Made by a program: the position numbers and the translations under genes. From Intrasporangium_A sp051961875 (GTDB lineage: Bacteria > Actinomycetota > Actinomycetes > Actinomycetales > Dermatophilaceae): a stretch of DNA of 12,215 bases. The notes under the pieces were generated by a model. It saw nothing but the letters and a program-made list of their open reading frames with translations. It did not search any database and had not been told where the DNA came from. This document shows, piece by piece, positions 5,870-12,215 of this stretch. The stretch's first letter is position 1. Each line of letters starts with the position of its first letter. Location: the NCBI RefSeq assembly GCF_051961875.1, contig NZ_JBQCCV010000178.1:1-12215 (forward strand), given 5' to 3'.

Positions 5870-6840
5870 GAGGCCTCCTCGGGTGCCTCGGGCACCTCGG
5901 TCGTGTCGGGCAGCACCATGGTGCCGATCCCCTCGTCGGTGAAGATCTCGAGCAGGATCGAGTGCGGCGTGCGGCCGTCGACGACGTGGGCCTGCGGCAC
6001 GCCCCCCTCGACGGCCCGAATGCACGCCTCGAGCTTGGGCACCATGCCGGCGTCGACCCGCGCCATCAGGTGTCTCGCCTCGCTCGCTTGCAGGGTGGAG
6101 AGGAGCGAGCCCCGGTCCGGCCAGTCCGCATAGATGCCCTCGACGTCGGTGAGCACGACGAGCTTCTCGGCGGCCAGGGCGGTGGCGAGGGCCGCGGCCG
6201 CGGTGTCGGCGTTGACGTTGAGGACCTGTCCCTCGACGTCGAGGTCCGGCGCGACCGTCGAGACGACGGGGACCCGCCCTGCAGCAAGGATGTCGAGGAC
6301 CGCCGACGGGTTGACGCTCTCGACGTCGCCGACGAGGCCGATGTCGACGAGCTCGCCGTCGACGACCGTCCCTCGGCGGCGCGCCCCGAAGAGGCCCGCG
6401 TCCTCGCCGGAGAGCCCGACGGCGATCGGGCCGTGGTGGTTGAGCAGGCCGACCAGCTCGCGACCGACCTGGCCGGTGAGGACCATCCGGACGACGTCCA
6501 TGACCTCGGGGGTCGTGACGCGCAGCCCGCCCTTGAACTCGCTCTCGAGGCCCAACCGGGCGAGCATGGCCTTGATCTGGGGGCCGCCGCCATGGACGAC
6601 GACCGGCCGCAGACCGGCATAGCGCAGGAACGCGATGTCCTTGGCGAACGCCGCCTTCAGGGTGTCGTCGATCATGGCGTTGCCGCCGTACTTGACCACG
6701 ACCAGGGCACCCCGGAAGCGCTCGAGCCAGGGCAGCGCCTCGACGAGCGTGGCCGCCTTGCCGGCCGCGACACGGATCGCCGCGGCGTCGATGAGGCCAC
6801 GCAGATTGGGTGCCGGGTGGGAGACCTTGCTGTTCGTCAT
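5866..6840 (-). CDS. argB: Acetylglutamate kinase
   Basis: It phosphorylates N-acetylglutamate with ATP, the committed step of the acetylated pathway. The 324-residue amino acid kinase shows K50 in KYGGNAM (phosphate binding), VVHGGGPQ (81-88), FKGGLRVT (102-109), NVNAD (208-212) and K269 in GMVPKLEAC. The N-terminal helical extension (about 15-42) and the C-terminal HVVDGRTPHSILLEIFTDEG segment (285-304) with IGT match the signature known for arginine-inhibited hexameric kinases, so feedback inhibition is likely. The ATG at 6840 overlaps the argJ stop by 4 bases. No good Shine-Dalgarno sequence precedes it, so translation probably depends on ribosomes terminating on argJ. The frame extends upstream only as a shadow of argJ. 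Confidence 0.96.
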   Translation of the reverse strand: MTNSKVSHPAPNLRGLIDAAAIRVAAGKAATLVEALPWLERFRGALVVVKYGGNAMIDDTLKAAFAKDIAFLRYAGLRPVVVHGGGPQIKAMLARLGLESEFKGGLRVTTPEVMDVVRMVLTGQVGRELVGLLNHHGPIAVGLSGEDAGLFGARRRGTVVDGELVDIGLVGDVESVNPSAVLDILAAGRVPVVSTVAPDLDVEGQVLNVNADTAAAALATALAAEKLVVLTDVEGIYADWPDRGSLLSTLQASEARHLMARVDAGMVPKLEACIRAVEGGVPQAHVVDGRTPHSILLEIFTDEGIGTMVLPDTTEVPEAPEEAS

Positions 6841-8018
6841 GTGCTGTAGGCCGAGTTCTCGTGGACGTAGTCGTGGGTGAGGTCGTTCGTCCAGACCGTC
6901 GCGGTCCGGTCCCCGGCGTGCAGGTCGACGAGGACGTGGACCACGCGACCGCGCAGGTCGACGAGTGAGCGGTCGTCCCCGACGCCGCCTCCGCGGCATA
7001 CCTGCACGTCGTTGATCGACACGTCGAGCGCGTGCGGGTCGAAGGCGGCTCGGGTCGTGCCGACCGCCGCGAGCACCCGCCCCCAGTTGGGGTCGTTGCC
7101 GAAGATGGCGCACTTGAAGAGGTTGTTGCGCGCGACCGCCCGGGCGACCTCGAGGGCGTCCTCGAGGCTCGCCGCCGAGCGGACCTCTATGGCGATGTCG
7201 TGCGCGGCCCCCTCCGCGTCACCGATCAGCTGCCGGGCGAGGTCGCCGCTCACTGCGGTGAGGGCCGTCGTGAGGTCGTCCCTGCGGACGTGGACCCCCG
7301 ATGCGCCGGAAGCCAGCACGACCACCGTGTCGTTGGTCGACATGCAGCCGTCGGAGTCGATCCGGTCGAAGGTGGCCGACGTAGCGGACCGGAGCGCCGC
7401 GTCGAGGTCGGCGGGATCGACCACCGCGTCGGTCGTGAGCACGACCAGCATCGTCGCGAGGGACGGCGCGAGCATGCCGGCGCCCTTGGCCATGCCCGAG
7501 AGGCTCCAGCCGTCGCCCGCGTGGGCCGCGACCTTGTGGACCGTGTCGGTGGTCTTGATGGCGACAGCCGCGGCCTCGTGGCCGTCCGGGCTCAGGGCCG
7601 CGGCGGCTGCGTCGACTCCGGCCAGGACCTTGTCCATCGGCAGCAGCTCGCCGATCAGGCCGGTCGAGCAGACGACGACGTCGCCCGCCGAGATGCCCAG
7701 CGCCTCGGCGACGTGCTCTGCGGTGCGGTGCGTGTCCTGGAAGCCCTGCGCGCCGGTGCAGGCGTTCGCACCGCCGGAGTTGAGCACCACGGCGTCGACG
7801 CGACGGTCGGAGAGGACCTGACGGGACCACGTGACCGGGGCTGCCTCGACCCGGTTGCCGGTGAACACGGCCGCGGCGTGGTGGTCGGGGCCGTCGTTGA
7901 CGACGAGCGCGAGGTCCGGGCGGCCGCTCGGCTTCAGGCCGGCCGTGACGCCGGCGGCCCGGAAGCCCCGGGGCAGCCGGACGGGTTCCACCGCGCCGCC
8001 GACCTGCGGGGCGGTCAC
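6837..8018 (-). CDS. argJ: Glutamate N-acetyltransferase / amino-acid acetyltransferase (ornithine acetyltransferase)
   Basis: ArgJ moves the acetyl group from N-acetylornithine to glutamate, recycling it and releasing ornithine. Some members also make acetylglutamate from acetyl-CoA. The protein is a 393-residue precursor that cleaves itself into two chains. The cleavage motif is KGAGMLAPSLATML, with the predicted cut between A188 and T189; T189 becomes the nucleophile. The oxyanion-hole segment is STGLIGELLP (118-127), and NDPNWGR lies near the C-terminal third. The start is GTG at 8018, overlapping the argC stop as GTGA, with GGGAG seven bases upstream. An in-frame extension to 8216 would overlap argC by 200 bases and looks spurious. 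Whether it is mono- or bifunctional is not decided by the sequence; no argA is visible here. Confidence 0.96.
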   Translation of the reverse strand: MTAPQVGGAVEPVRLPRGFRAAGVTAGLKPSGRPDLALVVNDGPDHHAAAVFTGNRVEAAPVTWSRQVLSDRRVDAVVLNSGGANACTGAQGFQDTHRTAEHVAEALGISAGDVVVCSTGLIGELLPMDKVLAGVDAAAAALSPDGHEAAAVAIKTTDTVHKVAAHAGDGWSLSGMAKGAGMLAPSLATMLVVLTTDAVVDPADLDAALRSATSATFDRIDSDGCMSTNDTVVVLASGASGVHVRRDDLTTALTAVSGDLARQLIGDAEGAAHDIAIEVRSAASLEDALEVARAVARNNLFKCAIFGNDPNWGRVLAAVGTTRAAFDPHALDVSINDVQVCRGGGVGDDRSLVDLRGRVVHVLVDLHAGDRTATVWTNDLTHDYVHENSAYST

Positions 8019-9058
8019 GGCGCGACTCCCGCCACGGGCAGGCCGCTCGTCTCGTCGAGCCCGAGCGCCAGGTTGGCGCACTGGACGGCGGCACCCGCGG
8101 TGCCCTTCGTGAGGTTGTCGATGGCGGAGACCACGATGAGGCGCCCGGCGTGCTCGTCGACGGCGAGCTGCAGCAGGACGTGGTTGCTGCCCACGACATC
8201 GGCTGTCCGCGGCCACACGCCCTCCGGCAGCACGTGGACGAAGGGCTCGTCCGCGTAGGCCTGTGCCCAGGCGGCGCGGACCGCCGTGGGCTCGACGCCG
8301 GCGGCCAGCCGCGCGGTCGACGTCGCACGGATGCCCCGCGCCATCGGCGCGAGGGTCGGGGTGAAGGAGACGGTGACGGGTCGGCCGGCGGCCCGGGAGA
8401 GGTTCTGCTCGATCTCCGGGGAGTGGCGGTGGCCGCCACCGACGCCGTACGGCGACATCGAGCCCATCACCTCGCTGCCGAGCAGGTGCGACTTGAGGCC
8501 CTTGCCGGCGCCCGAGGTGCCCGAGGCTGCGACGACGACGATGTCGTCGGGCTCGATGAGGCCCGTCGCGAGGCCGGGTGCGAGGGCGAGCGAGATGCCG
8601 GTCGGGTAGCAGCCCGGCACGGCGATCCGGCGGGCCCCGAGCAGGTTGGCCCGCTGGCGGCCGCCACCTGCGAGCGGGAGCTCGGGCAGGCCGTACGGCC
8701 AGGCGCCGGCGTGCGCCGTGTCGTAGAACCGGGCCCAGCTCTCGCTGGACTCGAGACGGAAGTCGGCGCCGCAGTCGATGACGACGGCGTCGTCGGGCAG
8801 CTCGGCGGCAAGGGCCGCGGAGTGGCCGTGCGGCAGGGCCAGGAAGACGACGTCATGGCCAGCGAGGGTCGCCGGTGTCGCGGCCTCGAGGACGCGGTCG
8901 CCGAGCGGCACGAGGTGGGGGTGGACGGTGCCGAGTCGCTCGCCGGCGTTGCTGCCGGCCGTCACGGCACCGATCTTGATCTCCGGGTGGGCGAGCAGGA
9001 GCCGGAGGATCTCGCCCCCGGCGTACCCGCTCGCTCCTGCTACCGCTGCCCTGGTCAC
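8015..9058 (-). CDS. argC: N-acetyl-gamma-glutamyl-phosphate reductase
   Basis: It reduces N-acetylglutamyl phosphate to the semialdehyde with NADPH. The 347-residue protein has the N-terminal dinucleotide-binding motif AGASGYAGGE (7-16), the catalytic cysteine C150 in VPGCYPT, SGTSGAGKG (179-187), and the HRHSPEIEQ segment (210-218) with the conserved catalytic histidine. The start codon is GTG at 9058. No Shine-Dalgarno sequence precedes it, and a -10-like TATAGT lies only nine bases upstream, so the mRNA is probably leaderless or nearly so. An ATG a few bases upstream (9065) is in another frame. It is the first gene of the arg operon and is preceded by the operator-like dyad. Confidence 0.96.
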   Translation of the reverse strand: MTRAAVAGASGYAGGEILRLLLAHPEIKIGAVTAGSNAGERLGTVHPHLVPLGDRVLEAATPATLAGHDVVFLALPHGHSAALAAELPDDAVVIDCGADFRLESSESWARFYDTAHAGAWPYGLPELPLAGGGRQRANLLGARRIAVPGCYPTGISLALAPGLATGLIEPDDIVVVAASGTSGAGKGLKSHLLGSEVMGSMSPYGVGGGHRHSPEIEQNLSRAAGRPVTVSFTPTLAPMARGIRATSTARLAAGVEPTAVRAAWAQAYADEPFVHVLPEGVWPRTADVVGSNHVLLQLAVDEHAGRLIVVSAIDNLTKGTAGAAVQCANLALGLDETSGLPVAGVAP

Positions 9059-9059
9059 G

Positions 9060-9085
9060 ATGCATGACTATACACGTTCATGCAT
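9060..9085 (-). promoter_or_regulatory. ARG-box-like operator upstream of argC
   Basis: Perfect 8-base arms ATGCATGA (9060-9067) and TCATGCAT (9078-9085) flank a 10-base AT-rich centre. The position ahead of argC, the TGCAT-type half-sites and the presence of argR in the operon make this the best candidate for an ArgR site. The spacing between the inner TGA and TCA is two bases wider than the classical E. coli ARG box, so the match is to the style of site, not to the exact consensus. It covers the -10 element, as expected for repression by occlusion. Confidence 0.6.
9067..9072 (-). promoter_or_regulatory. -10 element of the argC operon promoter
   Basis: The minus strand reads TATAGT at 9067-9072, a good -10 hexamer. 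Counting 6-8 bases on puts the transcription start at about 9058-9061, on or beside the GTG start codon of argC. The -35 region, about 17 bases upstream, is poor (CTGCAG at 9090-9095) and sits inside another palindrome. The promoter call rests on the -10 match, the dyad and the operon position. Confidence 0.5.
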
Positions 9086-9106
9086 AGTTCTGCAGAAGGC
9101 CTATGC
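9082..9106. promoter_or_regulatory. nested dyad over the argC -35 region
   Basis: GCATAG (9082-9087) and CTATGC (9101-9106) form an outer inverted repeat, and TTCTGCAGAA (9088-9097) is a perfect 10-base palindrome inside it. The centre of the inner palindrome is 20 bases from the centre of the 9060-9085 dyad, about two helical turns and close to the spacing of paired ARG boxes. The bases themselves do not match an ARG box well, so it may be a weak second site, a different regulator's site, or chance. Confidence 0.3.
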
Positions 9107-9165
9107 GAGACGCCCCCTGCACGGTCGGTGTGCCGCGGACCGGAGCGTCCCCTCGCCGAGGCGGG

Positions 9166-11724
9166 TCAGCGCTGGGTCGCGCCGACCGCCTCCGCGGCCG
9201 CCGAGACGGCGGCGTCGCGGAACCCGTTGACCTCCTCGGTCGTGAGGGTCCGGTCGGGCGCCCGGAAGGTAAGCCGGTAGGCGAGCGACTTGTGCCCGGC
9301 GCCGACCTGCTCCCCCTCGTAGACGTCGAAGAGGGTGACCACCTCGAGATCGGGCCCCGCACCCCGCCGCAGGGCGGCCTCGACGTCCGCCGCGGCGACG
9401 TCGCCCTCGACGAGGAGCGCGACATCGGTCATGGCGGGCGGGAACGTCGAGAACTGCGCGGCCTGGACCGGCAGCTCGCTCGCCGCGGTGAGGACGTCGA
9501 CGTCGAACTCCGCCGCGACCGTTCGAGCCGGCAGGTCGAGGGCGGCGAGCACCTTCGGGTGCAGCTCCCCGGCCCAGCCCACGATCGTCCCGTCGGTGAG
9601 CGAGATCCGGGCGCACCGGCCCGGGTGCCACGGGGCCCGGCCCCGGTCGTTGGCGACGACGACCGGCACGGCCAGGGCCGCGGCCACCGACTCGACGGCG
9701 GCGACCGCGTCGCTCCAGTCGGCGGCACGACCCGGCCCCCACCAGCCGGCCTGCTCGGCGAGCCCGCTCGCCACGAGGGCGGCGTGGCGTGGCTGGTCGG
9801 GCACGGCGGCATACAGCCGCGCGAGGATGGCCTCATCCGGCCGCGACTGCACGGTGGGGATCGGCGCCTGGGCGACGGGTCCGTGCGGCTGGAACACGAG
9901 ACCGAGCTCGTAGAGGGCGACGTCCTTGTGGCCCCGGGCGACGTTGCGCCGCAGCGCGTCGACGAGGCTCGACAGGACCGTCGTCCGCATGAGCGGGCGC
10001 TCCTCGGAGATCGGGTTGGCGAGGCGGACCGCGCGGCGCCGGTCGTCGTCCGCGGGCAGCATCAGCTCGTCCGCGAGGCCCTCGGCGACGAACGGGTAGG
10101 TCAGCACCTCGGTGTAGCCGGCCCCGGCGAGCGCGTCGGCGACGACCCGGCGGACATGCTGCCCGTGGGTCAGGCCGTGGCCCTCGCTGGGGGTCGGGAT
10201 GACCGAGGGGATGGCGTTGTACCCGTCGATCCGGGCGACCTCCTCGGCGTAGTCCGGCCCGTCGGCCAGGTCGGGCCGCCACGACGGCGGGGTCACGAGC
10301 ACGTGCGTCGCGTCGGTGCCCTCGCCGGTCTCGTCGACGGCGCAGCCGAGGACCCGGAGGATCCCGAGGACGCGGTCGCGCGAGTAGTCGACCCCGACGA
10401 TGCGGGCCGGCTCGGTCACATCGAGGCGGTATGGCGTGGGCGGCGTCGTGCGGTCGACGTCCGTCACACCGTCGTCGACGGTGCCGCCGCCGTAGCGGAC
10501 GAGCAGGTCGACGGCGAGCTGGGCCGCCGCGGGGGCCAGCTGCGGGTCGACGACGCGCTCGAAGCGCTTCGAGGCCTCCGTCACGAGCTTGTGCCGGCGG
10601 GACGACCGCGCCACCGTCGTCGGGTCGAAGTGCGCCGACTCGATGAGGACGCTCGTCGTCGAGTCGTCGACCTCCGACGAGGCGCCGCCCATGACGCCGG
10701 CGATCGCGAGCAGGTGCTCGCCGCCGTCGGTGATGAGCAGGTCCTCGGGGTCGAGGGTGCGCTCGACGTCGTCTAGGGTCGTCAGCCTCTCCCCCGCCCG
10801 GGCCCGCCGGACGACGATCGAGCCGGAGAGCTTGTCGACGTCGAAGGCGTGCAGCGGCTGGCCGACCGCGAGCATGACGTAGTTCGTCACGTCGACGGCG
10901 AGCGAGATCGGGCGCATCCCCATCTGGGTGAGGCGCCGCTGCATCCACTTCGGCGAGGGCCGGGTCGGGTCGATGCCGCGGATCGTCCGCGCGACGTAGC
11001 GGTCGCAGCCGACGTTGCCGTCGATCGGCCGCTCGTCCTCGACGACGACCCGGTAGCCGGCGTCGTTCGCGTCAGGCGTCTCGACGAGGGCCGGGTCGCG
11101 GTAGCCCCCGGCCGGGCTGCCCTGCGAGTGCCAGTACTCGCGGGCCAGGCCACGCACCGAGAAGCAGTAGCCCCGGTCGGGGGTGACGTTGGCCTCGATG
11201 GTCTCCTCGCCGAGGCCGAGCAGCGCGATGGCATCGTCGCCGGGCTTGACCCCGGCGACCTGCTCCTCGCCGAGCACGTCCCGCAGGACGATGATGCCGG
11301 CGTGGTCGTCGCCGAGGCCGATCTCGTCCTCGGCGCAGATCATGCCGTTCGACATCCGGCCGTAGGTCTTGCGCGCCGAGATCTCGAAGCCGCCGGGCAG
11401 CACCGCGCCCGGGAGCACGACGACGACGAGGTCACCGACCTCGAAGTTGGTGGCCCCGCAGACGATCTCCTGGTGCTTGCCCTCGGTGAGCATCTGGCCG
11501 TGCTGACCCACGTCGACGACGCAGTAGCGGATCGGCTTGCCGTTCTTCTGCACCTGCTCCTCGAGCTCGAGGACGCGGCCGACGACGAGCGGGCCGGTGA
11601 TGTCACCGCCGTGGAGGTCCTCCTCCTCGATCCCGACCGAGACGAGCGCGGCAGCCACCTGGGCCCCGGTCACCCCCTCGGGGACGTCGGTGTACTCGGC
11701 GAGCCAGCTGAGCGGCATACGCAT
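9166..11724 (-). CDS. pheT: Phenylalanyl-tRNA synthetase beta subunit
   Basis: PheT is the large subunit of the alpha2-beta2 enzyme that charges tRNA-Phe; it carries tRNA binding and editing of misacylated tyrosine. The 852-residue protein shows the usual order: an N-terminal coupling region (MPLSWLAEYTDVP), an EMAP/OB-type tRNA-binding domain (about 41-160), a B3/B4 editing domain (about 225-395) with MGMRPISLAVDVTNYVM and GQPLHAFD, a B5 domain (about 415-490), the catalytic-like core, and a C-terminal ferredoxin-fold anticodon-binding domain (about 758-852) beginning near FSTFPPAMTDVALLV. I place the start at ATG 11724 because GGAGG (11734-11738) lies nine bases upstream. A second ATG two codons in and a longer frame to 11769 are less likely. 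The gap to pheS is 4 bases, so the two are translated together. Confidence 0.97.
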   Translation of the reverse strand: MRMPLSWLAEYTDVPEGVTGAQVAAALVSVGIEEEDLHGGDITGPLVVGRVLELEEQVQKNGKPIRYCVVDVGQHGQMLTEGKHQEIVCGATNFEVGDLVVVVLPGAVLPGGFEISARKTYGRMSNGMICAEDEIGLGDDHAGIIVLRDVLGEEQVAGVKPGDDAIALLGLGEETIEANVTPDRGYCFSVRGLAREYWHSQGSPAGGYRDPALVETPDANDAGYRVVVEDERPIDGNVGCDRYVARTIRGIDPTRPSPKWMQRRLTQMGMRPISLAVDVTNYVMLAVGQPLHAFDVDKLSGSIVVRRARAGERLTTLDDVERTLDPEDLLITDGGEHLLAIAGVMGGASSEVDDSTTSVLIESAHFDPTTVARSSRRHKLVTEASKRFERVVDPQLAPAAAQLAVDLLVRYGGGTVDDGVTDVDRTTPPTPYRLDVTEPARIVGVDYSRDRVLGILRVLGCAVDETGEGTDATHVLVTPPSWRPDLADGPDYAEEVARIDGYNAIPSVIPTPSEGHGLTHGQHVRRVVADALAGAGYTEVLTYPFVAEGLADELMLPADDDRRRAVRLANPISEERPLMRTTVLSSLVDALRRNVARGHKDVALYELGLVFQPHGPVAQAPIPTVQSRPDEAILARLYAAVPDQPRHAALVASGLAEQAGWWGPGRAADWSDAVAAVESVAAALAVPVVVANDRGRAPWHPGRCARISLTDGTIVGWAGELHPKVLAALDLPARTVAAEFDVDVLTAASELPVQAAQFSTFPPAMTDVALLVEGDVAAADVEAALRRGAGPDLEVVTLFDVYEGEQVGAGHKSLAYRLTFRAPDRTLTTEEVNGFRDAAVSAAAEAVGATQR

Positions 11725-11728
11725 TTGT

Positions 11729-12215
11729 TCAGACCTCCATGCCGAACTGCTGGGAGAAGCGGACGTCACCCTCGACCATCTCGTGCATGCCCTGCACCCC
11801 GTGCCGCAGCATCAGGGCGCGCTCGATGCCGAGACCGAAGGCGAAGCCCGAGTAGACGTCGGGGTCGATGCCGCAGGCGGTGAGGACCTTGCGGTTGACC
11901 ATGCCGGAGCCGCCCAGCTCGATCCAGCCGGAGCCGCCACACGTCCGGCACCCGTCGGGTCCCGGCTCGCCGTGGCTCGCGAAGCAGACGAAGTCGGTCT
12001 CCATCGACGGCTCCGTGAAGGGGAAGTACGACGCGCGCACCCGGGTGCGGGTGCCCTCACCGAACATGATCTGCACGAAGGCGTCGATCGCGCCGCGCAG
12101 GTGGGCCATCGTGAGGCCCTTGTCGATGGCGAGGCACTCGATCTGGTGGAAGACGGGGGTGTGGGTCGCGTCGAGGTCGTCGGTGCGGAACACCTTGCCG
12201 GGCGCGACGATGTAG
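11729..12215 (-). CDS. pheS: Phenylalanyl-tRNA synthetase alpha subunit (C-terminal part)
   Basis: This is the 3' portion of pheS; the reading frame continues past the window edge, so about 161 C-terminal residues are seen. PheS is the catalytic class II subunit that activates phenylalanine. Class II motif 2 is VFRTDDLDATHTPVFHQIE near the start of the visible part, and motif 3 is FGLGIERALMLRHG near the end. FTEPSMETDFVCF between them contributes to the active site. A cysteine-containing CRTCGGSGW insert follows it, similar to what I recall from other actinobacterial PheS proteins. The frame has no in-window start that fits the family, because an internal start at 12193 would cut motif 2. 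It ends 4 bases before pheT. Confidence 0.96.
   Translation of the reverse strand, partial: YIVAPGKVFRTDDLDATHTPVFHQIECLAIDKGLTMAHLRGAIDAFVQIMFGEGTRTRVRASYFPFTEPSMETDFVCFASHGEPGPDGCRTCGGSGWIELGGSGMVNRKVLTACGIDPDVYSGFAFGLGIERALMLRHGVQGMHEMVEGDVRFSQQFGMEV

Noticed and set aside
9122..9142. Possible terminator for pheT (CGGTC paired with GACCG)
   Set aside because: The stem is only five base pairs with an 11-base loop and no T-tract. It is too weak to list as a terminator.
9103..10776. 557-codon plus-strand frame across pheT
   Set aside because: It is the complement of the well-supported pheT gene, dominated by R, G, D and V, with no motif. Long antisense frames are expected at this GC content.
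11725..11769. pheT start at 11769
   Set aside because: The 15 added residues overlap the end of pheS and lack a PheT-like sequence, whereas ATG 11724 follows GGAGG at the right distance.
1..12215. Mobile elements, CRISPR arrays, toxin-antitoxin or phage genes, tRNA genes
   Set aside because: I looked on both strands and saw no transposase, integrase, spaced direct-repeat array, cloverleaf gene or unfamiliar coding region. The window is almost fully occupied by housekeeping genes.

Overview
The window looks like a chromosomal housekeeping segment from a high-GC actinobacterium. The GC-rich codon third positions, GTG starts and the 16S rRNA 5' end all point that way. The 16S V1 region resembles Micrococcales and perhaps Intrasporangiaceae, but a family-level call from about 180 bases is tentative. 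Every gene I can support lies on the minus strand, so the order of reading is from the high-coordinate end to the low one.

Layout in transcription order: pheS (3' part only, cut by the window end) and pheT encode the two subunits of phenylalanyl-tRNA synthetase. A 107-base gap carries an ARG-box-like dyad over a -10 element just ahead of argC. Then come argC, argJ, argB, argD and argR, each overlapping the next by exactly 4 bases, followed by argH after 20 bases. A DNA-3-methyladenine glycosylase gene (mpg) starts 2 bases after argH. A gap of about 124 bases with a stem-loop leads to tyrS. Behind tyrS are two stem-loops (probable terminators), then the promoter and leader of a ribosomal RNA operon, and finally the first ~180 bases of 16S rRNA at the low-coordinate edge.

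The arg genes supply acetylated-intermediate arginine synthesis: ArgJ recycles the acetyl group, ArgB phosphorylates N-acetylglutamate, ArgC reduces the phosphate, ArgD transaminates, and ArgH makes arginine from argininosuccinate. ArgR is the arginine-responsive repressor of the set. The genes for ornithine carbamoyltransferase (argF) and argininosuccinate synthase (argG) are not here, although they sit beside argR in many actinobacteria; they must be elsewhere or replaced. From memory, the order pheST-arg-mpg-tyrS matches the broad order in Mycobacterium tuberculosis, where other genes are interposed.

I see no mobile element, CRISPR array, toxin system, prophage gene or unfamiliar protein. 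No undescribed biological system is visible. The points of real interest are regulatory: the probably leaderless argC start under an operator-like dyad, the tandem hairpins and promoters between tyrS and 16S, and the compaction of the arg cluster.
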